From Aureimonas sp. SA4125 (lineage in GTDB: Bacteria; Pseudomonadota; Alphaproteobacteria; Rhizobiales; Rhizobiaceae): a stretch of DNA of 64,000 bases. The notes beneath the pieces are model-generated. The model was not told the origin of the DNA and did not search any database. It saw only the letters and a program-made list of their open reading frames with translations. Shown piece after piece: positions 26,124-33,474 of the stretch (position 1 is its first letter; the number at the start of each line of letters is the position of its first letter). The stretch spans positions 3,348,001 to 3,412,000 of the forward strand of contig NZ_AP025032.1 of assembly GCF_019973775.1 (NCBI RefSeq), read 5' to 3'. The translations under genes were made by a program, and so were the position numbers.

Positions 26124-26269
26124 GTCCGGCCGTACCCTTCCGCGCGACGCGTCTGCCACTATGCAGGCCCTGAAGCTTTCCGCATGCACGGGTGCCGCTT
26201 GCTGTTTCCCAGGCGGTGACGCTAGGGTCCCGGCCGTTACCCATCGCATGCGCATTCACGGAGATCCGA

Positions 26270-27022
26270 TTGACCAAGTTCGTCCAACTGGGGCCGGAAA
26301 GTCGGATGCATACTCGGCTGTCGAAGATCATCGACCTTTCGGTCGATGATCGGCAGGCCCTCGCGGAACTCCCCGTCATCGTCCGGGACTATGCGGCCGA
26401 CCAGGACATCGTTCGCGACGGTGACCACCCGCAGCATTGCTGCATCGTGCTCGAAGGCTTCACCTGCCGCTACAAGGTCATCAGCGATGGGCGGCGGCAG
26501 ATCCTCGCCTTCAACATCCCCGGGGACATTCCCGATCTGCAGAGCCTGCATCTGCGGGTGATGGACCACAGCCTGGCCACGCTCGTGCCGAGCCGGCTCG
26601 GCTTCGTCGCCCACCAACATATGCGCGAGCTGTGCGAGCGGCGGCCCGGCATCGCCGCCGCGATGTGGCGCGAGACCTTGATCGATGGCGCCGCCTTCCG
26701 GGCCTGGATCACCGGCATGGGCCGGCTTTCCGCGCGGGCGCGGCTGGCCCACCTCCTTTGCGAACTGCTGCTTCGGCTCGATGCCGTCGGGCTTGCCGAC
26801 GGCTTCCGCTACAAGCTTCCCCTCACCCAGGCGGAACTGGGCGACGCGCTCGGCCTCAGCGTCGTCCACGTCAATCGGATCCTGCAAGACCTCAGGGCCG
26901 AGGACATCATCGCGATCGATCGCCGTGCCGTGAACATTCTCGACTGGAACGGGTTGCGCAGCATCGGCCAGTTCGAACCGGCCTATCTCCACCTCAAATA
27001 CGGCTCGACCGAGCTCGATTGA
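26270..27022 (+). CDS. Crp/Fnr-family transcriptional regulator
   Basis: The N-terminal part is a cyclic-nucleotide-binding-like fold (IVRDGDHPQHCCIVLEGFTCRYKVISDGRRQILAF). The C-terminal winged helix reads LTQAELGDALGLSVVHVNRILQDLR. It lacks the Fnr cysteine cluster, and its binding pocket is unlike the cAMP-binding type, so the signal is unknown. The TTG start has a GGAG site six bases upstream and fits the family length (250 residues). The ATG at 26306 is an alternative. It is not in an obvious operon. Confidence 0.85.
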   Translation: MTKFVQLGPESRMHTRLSKIIDLSVDDRQALAELPVIVRDYAADQDIVRDGDHPQHCCIVLEGFTCRYKVISDGRRQILAFNIPGDIPDLQSLHLRVMDHSLATLVPSRLGFVAHQHMRELCERRPGIAAAMWRETLIDGAAFRAWITGMGRLSARARLAHLLCELLLRLDAVGLADGFRYKLPLTQAELGDALGLSVVHVNRILQDLRAEDIIAIDRRAVNILDWNGLRSIGQFEPAYLHLKYGSTELD

Positions 27023-27314
27023 GGCGGTCGCTGCCGCTCGGTCGCCTACTTCGGCGGCTGGTAGTGACGCAAGATCGTCCGAAGATCTGGCTCGTCCACA
27101 AGGTCGGCGGCGTCCGCCTGGTCGAACCACTGGCGGGCGCGCTCGGAGGCTTCGGGCCAATCCTTGTCGAGATAATGAACTTCGAGCGGATAGACCGTGA
27201 CCGTGCAGCGCAGCGTAGAGCCGTCGTCCGCGAGCTTGTCGTAGGCGTACGCACCGATCGGCTGTTTGCGGGACTTGCCGATCACACCGGCCTCTTCGAA
27301 GGCTTCCTGTGCCG

Positions 27315-27322
27315 CCGCCTTG
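27315..27322. repeat. Left copy of IS target-site duplication
   Basis: The 8-bp sequence CCGCCTTG directly abuts the left end of the IS element and recurs at 28698-28705. Eight-base duplications are normal for the IS256 family. Confidence 0.9.
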
Positions 27323-28697
27323 GGTAGTGTCCGCGCTCGTGGTGGAAATTCCGACATTGAAAGGTGTGGCTGAGGCGGTCACCGGATAGGGCGGCTAAGG
27401 TGGAGTTGCGAGACTTCAACCTGACCGGAGAACCCGATGACCGAGGACAGACTACCGCTTGCCGAGCTTTTTGCGAAAGCCGGGGACGGCGATTTCCTGA
27501 GAACGATAGCCGAGAGCGTGATGCAGCTCCTTATGGAGGTCGACGTTGAAGGCATGATCGGCGCCGGGCGCCACGAACGGACGCAGGAACGGGCGACTTA
27601 TCGCAATGGCTACCGCGACCGCTCGCTCGACACGCGGCTCGGCTCGTTGCAGCTTCGGATACCCAAGCTTCGGCAGGGCAGCTACTTCCCGCCGTTCCTG
27701 GAGCCGAGAAAGCTCTCGGAGAAGGCCTTGGTTGCCGTCATTCAGGAAGCTTGGATCAGCGGCGTTTCCACCCGGCGGGTCGACGATCTGGTACAGGCCA
27801 TGGGGCTGTCGGGGATCGGCAAGAGCACCGTATCGAAGCTGTGCAAAGACATCGACGAACGCGTCGGCGGCTTCCTCGACCGTCCTCTCACTGGCGACTG
27901 GCCCTACCTCTGGCTGGATGCGACCTACCTGAAGCAGCGCGAGGGTGGACGCATCGTTTCGGTCGCCGCCATAATCGCCGTGGCCGTGAACACGGACGGC
28001 AAGCGCGAGATCGTCGGCCTTCACATCGGCCCCTCGGAAGCGGAGACGTTTTGGTCGAGCTTCCTCAAGAGCCTCGTGCGCCGCGGCCTGTCCGGCGTGA
28101 AGCTCGTGATCTCGGATGCTCACGAAGGGCTGAAAGCCGCCATTCGCCGGGTGTTCAGCGCCTCCTGGCAGCGCTGCCGGGTGCATTGGATGCGCAACGC
28201 CCTGTCGTATGTCCCGAAGGCGCAGCAGAGCATGGCGGCGGCCGCGCTGCGCCAAGCCTTCGCCCAGCCCGATCGTGCTAGCGCCAGCCAGGCGCTGCGC
28301 CACGTCGCCGACCAGCTTCGGGGAAAGTGTCCAAAGCTCGGGGCCTTCATCGACAACAGCGAGACCGACGTGCTGGCGCACATGGATTTTCCCAGTCAGC
28401 ACCGGACCCGGATCCATTCGACGAATTCCCTGGAGCGCCTGAACAAGGAGGTGAAGCGGCGTGCCGACGTCGTCGGAATCTTCCCGAACGAGGGATCCAT
28501 CATCCGGCTCATCGGCGCCGTCCTTCTCGAGGCCAACGACGAATGGCAGATCCAGAACCGCTACATGCAGACCGAACCCATGGCCGACCTCATGGCCATG
28601 GGCAACACTGCAAAACCCGAACAGATTTCCACCGAAGTCGCCTGAAACGGAGCCGCTTCAGCTACACTCAATTTCCACCACGTTGACGGACACGACC
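27323..28697 (+). mobile_element. IS256-family insertion sequence, 1375 bp
   Basis: The element is bounded by 28-bp imperfect inverted repeats, 27323-27350 and 28670-28697, matching at 23 of 28 positions. Both begin with GGT, then GTGTCCG and end with GTGGTGGAAATT. CCGCCTTG is duplicated on both sides. It holds one transposase gene and no passenger gene. The intact ends, intact transposase and perfect duplication suggest a recent insertion. Confidence 0.93.
27437..28645 (+). CDS. IS256-family (Mutator-type) transposase
   Basis: This 402-residue DDE transposase begins TEDRLPLAELFAKAGDG. Its catalytic residues are visible as D in YLWLDATYLKQR, D in LVISDAHEG, and E in TNSLERLNKEVKRRADVVGIFPN. 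The QRCRVHWMRN block is typical of the family. The length matches IS256-group enzymes, with no frameshift or stop. It is the only gene of the element at 27323-28697. Confidence 0.95.
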   Translation: MTEDRLPLAELFAKAGDGDFLRTIAESVMQLLMEVDVEGMIGAGRHERTQERATYRNGYRDRSLDTRLGSLQLRIPKLRQGSYFPPFLEPRKLSEKALVAVIQEAWISGVSTRRVDDLVQAMGLSGIGKSTVSKLCKDIDERVGGFLDRPLTGDWPYLWLDATYLKQREGGRIVSVAAIIAVAVNTDGKREIVGLHIGPSEAETFWSSFLKSLVRRGLSGVKLVISDAHEGLKAAIRRVFSASWQRCRVHWMRNALSYVPKAQQSMAAAALRQAFAQPDRASASQALRHVADQLRGKCPKLGAFIDNSETDVLAHMDFPSQHRTRIHSTNSLERLNKEVKRRADVVGIFPNEGSIIRLIGAVLLEANDEWQIQNRYMQTEPMADLMAMGNTAKPEQISTEVA

Positions 28698-28705
28698 CCG
28701 CCTTG
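28698..28705. repeat. Right copy of IS target-site duplication
   Basis: CCGCCTTG here repeats the sequence at 27315-27322 and abuts the right inverted repeat of the IS256-family element. Confidence 0.9.
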
Positions 28706-28854
28706 TGCGGGCTGCGAAGTTTCATCGGCCATCCCTTGGGAATGATCCAGCGCCGCGAACCGCGTGAGGTGACGAGCAGGATGCGCAGGCCTCCATCCGG
28801 CCCGAGGGCGTATGGCAGCGCGCCATACTGCACGTTCCCTTTATTTTGCGCCAA

Positions 28855-29292
28855 TGCTCTCTCCAGTTCCCAGGACCTCCACCGCTTGGTTTAGATTGGT
28901 CTTCCCGGCTATTGGTATTTCGAATGCGACAACGTCGGGAAAGTCCCCATGAAAGACGCTGACCCTGTGACGTCTTGGTGATGCGCCGTGGCTATGGATT
29001 GGCTGCGAAAGCGCCAAGAATGACATGTACATGTTTTCCTACAAGAAATCATGTCGAGACGCCGGGCGGCGACGGGCTCGGTCGACGCCTTTAACGCTCG
29101 GAAGATTGCCGGCAGGCTCGGGGAACGAGGGAGGACCGAAAACGATCCCTTGCCTCGTTCGCCGGCGATCCCGACACTCGCTAAACGTTTCGTTACAAAT
29201 CGCCCGCGCCTTGCCATCAAACGCAACGCGAAGGCCGGAAAAGCGCCACCCCGCCTGTCGATCCTCCCGGGATATCAACGGAGTCGACAAGC
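28855..29292. other. AT-richer gap between the split NUDIX gene and a proline-rich gene
   Basis: This 438-bp stretch has lower GC content than its surroundings. A 63-codon antisense frame (28841-29032) overlaps the NUDIX start but shows no recognisable features, and I do not call it. At 29185-29200 lies a motif shared with the RND region near 32174. The end provides the promoter and ribosome site of the next gene. Confidence 0.5.
29185..29200 (+). promoter_or_regulatory. Motif shared with the OmpR-RND intergenic region
   Basis: The sequence ACGTTTCGTTACAAAT lies about 93 bp before the proline-rich gene. ACGTTTCGTAACAGAT at 32174-32189 differs at two of 16 positions. It may be a shared operator of the OmpR-type regulator encoded at 31309-32043. 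The regulator-site link is inferred only from the recurrence. Confidence 0.35.
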
Positions 29293-29964
29293 ATGACGAT
29301 CAGCATGACGAAACGCGCGGCGAAGATTGGCCAGCGCGTCCTTGCCCAAATGGCGATGTCAGCGACGGTAATGACCACTTTGCACTTCGCCTCTGTCTCC
29401 GAATTTCTGCCGGCGACATGGGTGTTCGGTCCATCGGGCGGCGAGTCGGCACCTGTTACGGCGACCGGAGCACCGCTGCCAGGCGCCGCGTCTCCCGTTC
29501 GAATCGTCCCGCTGCCGATCGCGTCAGTGCCTACAGTCGTCAAACACGCTTCCGTGGAGGTTGCCGGGCAGACGCCGAAGGCGGCTGGGAACCCTGTGTC
29601 CGATCGTGTTTCTGCGCCGGCCAGGATGCCGGGCGCGTGTGCGGATGGCTGCAGGACGGCGCCTCCTCGCGTCGTCGCGCGGCCGACGCCCCGCCCCGCC
29701 ATCCCGATGCCGGCCGACATGCCGGACCCGTGGGAAGCGCCCGTGCGCTTGGCCGCGAACCCTCCGGCCCGTCAATCGACGGGCATCGAGGCGCTGCCGG
29801 AGCCCGATGCCGTCCCCTATCCCGAACTGGCGTCAGGCTTCGTCCTCGCCGATCTGATCCCCGGGCGCCATTCCGTGATGGACGGCGTTTCCTTCATCGG
29901 CGGGCAAGCCCGCGCCGTCGTCACCGGCGCTGCCAGCGGTGCGCTGGATTTCGTGCGTCACTAG
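29293..29964 (+). CDS. Proline-rich exported or membrane-anchored protein, unknown function
   Basis: The 223-residue protein starts with a basic then hydrophobic N-terminus (TKRAAKIGQRVLAQMAMSATVMTTLHFASV), which could be a signal or anchor. The middle is proline- and alanine-rich (ARPTPRPAIPMPADMPDPWEAP), and the end is more ordered (ADLIPGRHSVMDGVSFIGGQARAVVTGAASGALDFVRH). I recognise no family. A GGAG site lies ten bases upstream. A motif before it recurs between the OmpR-type regulator and the RND genes, suggesting a shared regulon. Low-complexity composition makes chance ORF a possibility, but codon bias looks genuine. Confidence 0.6.
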   Translation: MTISMTKRAAKIGQRVLAQMAMSATVMTTLHFASVSEFLPATWVFGPSGGESAPVTATGAPLPGAASPVRIVPLPIASVPTVVKHASVEVAGQTPKAAGNPVSDRVSAPARMPGACADGCRTAPPRVVARPTPRPAIPMPADMPDPWEAPVRLAANPPARQSTGIEALPEPDAVPYPELASGFVLADLIPGRHSVMDGVSFIGGQARAVVTGAASGALDFVRH

Positions 29965-30064
29965 TTTGCCGCGCCGGCTGCTGCAAATCCGGATCCCAGT
30001 CTTTCGTCCGCGCTCTTCAGAACGTCGGCAGGCTGAGCCTGCCATCCTGGCATTCCCGGCCGGC

Positions 30065-31312
30065 TTAGCCGGGCTTCGCCAAGGGCAGCGTCACGGTCTG
30101 GCGCAACCCGCCCTGAGGGCGGTTCTCGACGCGGATCGTGCCGCCGGCCTGGTCGAGGATTTCCTTTGCGATGGCCAGACCGAGCCCCGCGCCGGGGCGC
30201 GACTTGCGTCGACCGGCATCGACCCGGAAGAAGGGCTCGAACACCCGGGCGAGAAGCGCCTCGGGAATGCCGGGCCCCTCGTCGTCTATCTCGATCACGG
30301 CCGAATTGCCCTCAGTGCGCATGCGGACGTTCGCGCCGCCCCCGTGTGTCGCGGCATTGTCGACGAGATTGCGCAGCGCCCGCTTGAGGGCGAGTGGACG
30401 CCCCGCGACAAGGATGCCCGGGCTCACCTCCCAGTCGACGCCAAGACCGAGTTCGCGCAGTTCGGCGCCGATCTCCGCCAGGAGCGGAGCGAGCGCCACG
30501 CCGTCTTCTGCCGGCTGGTCTGCGACTTCCTCGCGCACCAGACGAATGGCGCTGTCGGCGATCCGGTCGAGTTCCTCCAGATCCTTCAGCCAGGTTTCCT
30601 GTTCCTCGAGCGGCAGGAACTCGGCCCTCAGACGCATCCGCGTCATCGGCGTCCGGAGGTCGTGCCCGGCGGCCGCGACGAGACGCATCCGGCTCTCCAT
30701 CGCCACCTTCAACCGCGAGGAGAGCCGGTTCAGCGCCCGGGCCGTCGCCCGCACCTCCACCGGCCCCCTCTCGTCGATCCGAAGCATCTCGCCGTCCGGC
30801 CCGACGGAGGCGATGGCCGTCTCCAGCATCCGCAGCGGGCTGACGATCTTGTTGGCGGCCAGAATCGCGATGGCGACCGAGCCGAGCACGACGATCATGA
30901 GATAGGCCGCCAGCGGGCGGATGGCGCTTTCGGGAAGCGCGGGAAAGGGCACATAGGCCCAGATATCGTGCTGAAGCGGGATGGCGAGATAGGCGCTGGT
31001 GTCAACGGTGGCCACGATCACCTCCAAGCCCTCGCCGAAGCCAGCCAGAGCTCCGTTGACGCCGTCCGTCTGCTGATGCCGGATCTCGTCGGCCCGAGGC
31101 GCCGGGCCGGTTTTCAACCCGAAGCTCGCCGCCTTCTCCGCCGATCCGGCGAGGAGGGCCGAGACGAGGCGTGCCTCCTGGGCAAAGGCGAGATCGAAGG
31201 TCTGACGCCGCGGCGGATCGACGATGGAGTAGGTGACGAAGGCCGCAAGCACCGCGACGGCGGTGACGGCAACCATCAGAAGGAGAGTCAGGCGCGCGTG
31301 AAGCGAGTTCAT
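30065..31312 (-). CDS. Sensor histidine kinase (OmpR-system partner)
   Basis: This 415-residue kinase has an N-terminal helix (residues 9-28), a periplasmic sensor segment, a second helix (about 134-153), a HAMP linker, a phosphoacceptor His217 in AAAGHDLRTPMTR and an ATPase domain with N and G boxes (LRNLVDNAATHGGG; IEIDDEGPGIP; GAGLGLAIAKEI). It overlaps the response regulator gene by 4 bp, so the two are coupled. The signal is unknown; it is divergent from an RND pump, which it may control. Confidence 0.92.
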   Translation of the reverse strand: MNSLHARLTLLLMVAVTAVAVLAAFVTYSIVDPPRRQTFDLAFAQEARLVSALLAGSAEKAASFGLKTGPAPRADEIRHQQTDGVNGALAGFGEGLEVIVATVDTSAYLAIPLQHDIWAYVPFPALPESAIRPLAAYLMIVVLGSVAIAILAANKIVSPLRMLETAIASVGPDGEMLRIDERGPVEVRATARALNRLSSRLKVAMESRMRLVAAAGHDLRTPMTRMRLRAEFLPLEEQETWLKDLEELDRIADSAIRLVREEVADQPAEDGVALAPLLAEIGAELRELGLGVDWEVSPGILVAGRPLALKRALRNLVDNAATHGGGANVRMRTEGNSAVIEIDDEGPGIPEALLARVFEPFFRVDAGRRKSRPGAGLGLAIAKEILDQAGGTIRVENRPQGGLRQTVTLPLAKPG

Positions 31313-32043
31313 TGCGGCGTCTCCAGCCGCTCGACGCGGGCGGCGAATTGGTAGCCGCCATTGCGCACGGTCTTGAACAGCCGGAACACGCCGCTATCGC
31401 CGAGCTTTCGCCGGAGACGGCTCATCGTCACATCGATGGAGCGGTCGAACGGGTCGATGTTGCGGCCATGCAGGAGGTCGAGGAGGATTTCGCGCGACAG
31501 AACCCTCCCCGGCCGCTCCAGAAAGATCTGCAGAAGGTCGAATTCGGCGCCGGTCAGTTCGATCTCGGCGCCCTCGGCATCGCGCAGGCTCCGCCGTTCG
31601 GGATCGGCGGTGTAGCCGTCGAAACGGTAGCTCGCGGCCGGTGGCGGCGTCGCTTCGCCCGAACGCTCGCTGCCGCCGCGGCGCAGGACCGCGCGGATCC
31701 GGGCCGAGAGCTCGCGCGGGTTGAACGGCTTGCCGAGATAATCGTCGGCCCCGAGCTCGAGCCCGACGATGCGGTCGACATCCTCCTTCAGCGCGGTGAG
31801 AAGGATGATCGACAGATCGGGACGGCGGTCGCGCAGCTCGCGGCAGAGGTCGAGACCCGACCCGTCCGGCAGCATGACGTCGAGCACCACCAGATCGACG
31901 GCCGTATCGACGAGCTTCTGCTCGCATTCGCGCCGACTGCCGGCGAGCGCCGTCTGGAACCCCTGGCCATCGAGATATTTGCCGAGCAGTCGCCGGATTT
32001 CGGGGTCGTCGTCGACGACCAGCACCCTGATCCTATTTTCCAT
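31309..32043 (-). CDS. OmpR-family response regulator
   Basis: The N-terminal receiver domain has the acidic pair and phosphoacceptor D55 in VVLDVMLPDGSG, with K in YLGKPFNPREL. The C-terminal winged helix is of OmpR type (LTGAEFDLLQIFLERPGRVLSREILLDLLHGR, then DVTMSRLRRKLGD). The protein is 244 residues, encoded just upstream of the kinase and divergent from an RND operon. It probably controls the RND genes and its own operon. Confidence 0.93.
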   Translation of the reverse strand: MENRIRVLVVDDDPEIRRLLGKYLDGQGFQTALAGSRRECEQKLVDTAVDLVVLDVMLPDGSGLDLCRELRDRRPDLSIILLTALKEDVDRIVGLELGADDYLGKPFNPRELSARIRAVLRRGGSERSGEATPPPAASYRFDGYTADPERRSLRDAEGAEIELTGAEFDLLQIFLERPGRVLSREILLDLLHGRNIDPFDRSIDVTMSRLRRKLGDSGVFRLFKTVRNGGYQFAARVERLETPQ

Positions 32044-32382
32044 CGCGCGGCTCCCGACTGTATCCTTCGTCTATGTGCCATTGCCGCGCCGGCCGCGACC
32101 GGATTTTTGTTGCGGAACGTATCGGCGGTCGTCCGCCGAACCTTCTGGCAATTGTGGTTGTCCCGGGCGCGATACGTTTCGTAACAGATTGATATTTCTG
32201 TCGCATGGAAGCGCAAGGAGAAGCGACTACCTATGTTGGCGGAATGCAGTCGATCGGCGGAAGCCGGCAGGCTGCTGAGACCGCAGCGTCATCCCCCCTC
32301 TGACGCTGCGGTCGAGCCGGAACACCGCGCGCGATGTTCCGGCTCCCAGCTCTGCGCCCTCCCTGAAGCTTGCGAGACCTCG
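32044..32382. other. Divergent promoter region of the two-component and RND genes
   Basis: This 339-bp gap separates the response regulator from the RND adaptor gene. It holds the motif at 32174-32189 and an AT-rich stretch (ATTGATATTTCTG). A second part, 32220-32382, is GC-rich and has an in-frame extension of the adaptor that I reject because its start is poor. No other gene was found. Confidence 0.55.
32174..32189 (+). promoter_or_regulatory. Candidate operator for the OmpR-type regulator
   Basis: ACGTTTCGTAACAGAT lies between the divergent regulator and RND genes and closely matches ACGTTTCGTTACAAAT at 29185-29200. Position and recurrence suggest a binding site of the OmpR-type regulator; this is not shown by sequence alone. 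Confidence 0.4.
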
Positions 32383-33474
32383 ATGTCGAAGCCGTTGATC
32401 CTCCTTGTCCTCCTGACCCTCGCCGCGACGGGTCCGGCAGCAGCACAGGTATCGGCGAGCCCCGCAGCCGCGAGCCTGACCGTGACCACCGACGCCGTTC
32501 GCAAGGAGAGCGTCGCCACGCAGATTTCCGCCACCGGCCTCGTCATCGCCGCCGAAGAAGCCACCGTCAGCGCTACCGCCGGAGGCCTGATCCTGACCGA
32601 GGTGCTGGTCACGGAGGGCGGCCACGTGACGGCCGGGCAGATCGTTGCGCGTCTCGACGGTGCGCTGATCGAGGCGCAGATCGTCGAGCAGCAGGCGGCC
32701 ATCGCCAGTGCCGAGGCGAGCTTCGCCACCGCCCAGTCGGCAAACGAGCGTGGCCAGCGTCTTGCCAAGACCGGCGCCCTCTCCGCCAAAGTGGCGGAGG
32801 AGCGGCAGACGACGGTAAAGACGACCGAGGCGGCACTCGCTCAGGCCCGTGCCGCCTTGGGAACGCTGCAGGTGCAGCTCGATCGGACGGTCGTGCGCGC
32901 GCCTTTCGCCGGCATCGTCTCGGCCAAGCCCGCGACGCTCGGCATCACGGTTCAGACCGGCACCGAAATCACGAAGGTCCAGCGCGACGGCGCCCTGCGC
33001 GCCGCCATCGACGTTCCCGAGCAATACCTCGCGGGCCTGTCGCCCGGCGACAAGGCCGAGGTGGCGGGGCCGTCCGGCGAAAAGATTGGCGGGACGATCG
33101 CCCTCATCGGCGAGACCGTGGACAGCGCCACGCATATGGGCCGGGTCGAGATCGGCCTGCCGCAGGATACCGGCCTCAAGGCCGGCATGTTCGTCCGCGC
33201 GACCATCTCGGCCGGCGGCAGCCAGGCGATGACCGTTGCCGAAAGCGCCCTGACCTGGCGCGACGGCAAGACGGCGGTCTTCGTCGTCGCCGAGAACAAC
33301 GCCGTCGCGCTGAAAGCGGTCGATGCGGGAACGCGGCAGGACGGGCGCGTTGCCGTCGTCGGCGATCTGTCCGAGGGCGACCGCGTCGTCACCGCCGGCG
33401 CCGGCTTCCTCAACGATGGCAACACGGTCCGCGTCGTGACCGAGCAGGCCGCCACCGGGGAGACGGTCCAGTGA
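32383..33474 (+). CDS. RND efflux periplasmic adaptor (second system)
   Basis: This 363-residue protein has a signal peptide (SKPLILLVLLTLAATGPAAAQ), a lipoyl half-motif (EEATVSATAGGLILTEVLVTEGGHVTAG), a coiled coil (QQAAIASAEASFATAQSANERGQRLAK) and a second lipoyl half (VRAPFAGIVSAKPATLGITVQTG). It is the membrane fusion protein for the RND permease that follows with a 4-bp overlap. The ATG at 32383 gives a normal signal peptide; the longer frame from 32233 does not. Confidence 0.92.
   Translation: MSKPLILLVLLTLAATGPAAAQVSASPAAASLTVTTDAVRKESVATQISATGLVIAAEEATVSATAGGLILTEVLVTEGGHVTAGQIVARLDGALIEAQIVEQQAAIASAEASFATAQSANERGQRLAKTGALSAKVAEERQTTVKTTEAALAQARAALGTLQVQLDRTVVRAPFAGIVSAKPATLGITVQTGTEITKVQRDGALRAAIDVPEQYLAGLSPGDKAEVAGPSGEKIGGTIALIGETVDSATHMGRVEIGLPQDTGLKAGMFVRATISAGGSQAMTVAESALTWRDGKTAVFVVAENNAVALKAVDAGTRQDGRVAVVGDLSEGDRVVTAGAGFLNDGNTVRVVTEQAATGETVQ

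Larger units (their letters stand above)
27046..28854 (-). pseudogene. NUDIX hydrolase gene split by an IS256-family element
   Basis: The right part (28698-28854, TTG start with GGAG upstream) begins MAQNKGNVQYGALPYALGPD and reads RRWIIPKGWPMKLRSPHKA. The left part (27046-27322) continues AAAQEAFEEAGVIG, then YAYDKLADDGSTLRC. Removing the IS and one copy of the CCGCCTTG target duplication joins them in one frame as GWPMKLRSPHKAAAQEAFEEAGV, a NUDIX box in which the usual Glu after Gly-x5 is replaced by Arg. The intact protein would be about 144 residues. The insertion cuts the catalytic motif, so the gene is inactive here. Confidence 0.9.

Noticed and set aside
28841..29032. A 63-codon antisense frame before the NUDIX start
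   Set aside because: It has no recognisable domain, no clear ribosome site and lower codon quality; it overlaps the NUDIX start by chance.
30025..30045. Terminator between the proline-rich and kinase genes
   Set aside because: GGCAGGCT and AGCCTGCC form a stem but with almost no loop and no T run, so I do not call it.
32370..33470. A 367-codon extension upstream of the second RND permease
   Set aside because: It reads the adaptor gene in another frame and is low-complexity. The permease has a proper GTG start overlapping the adaptor stop.
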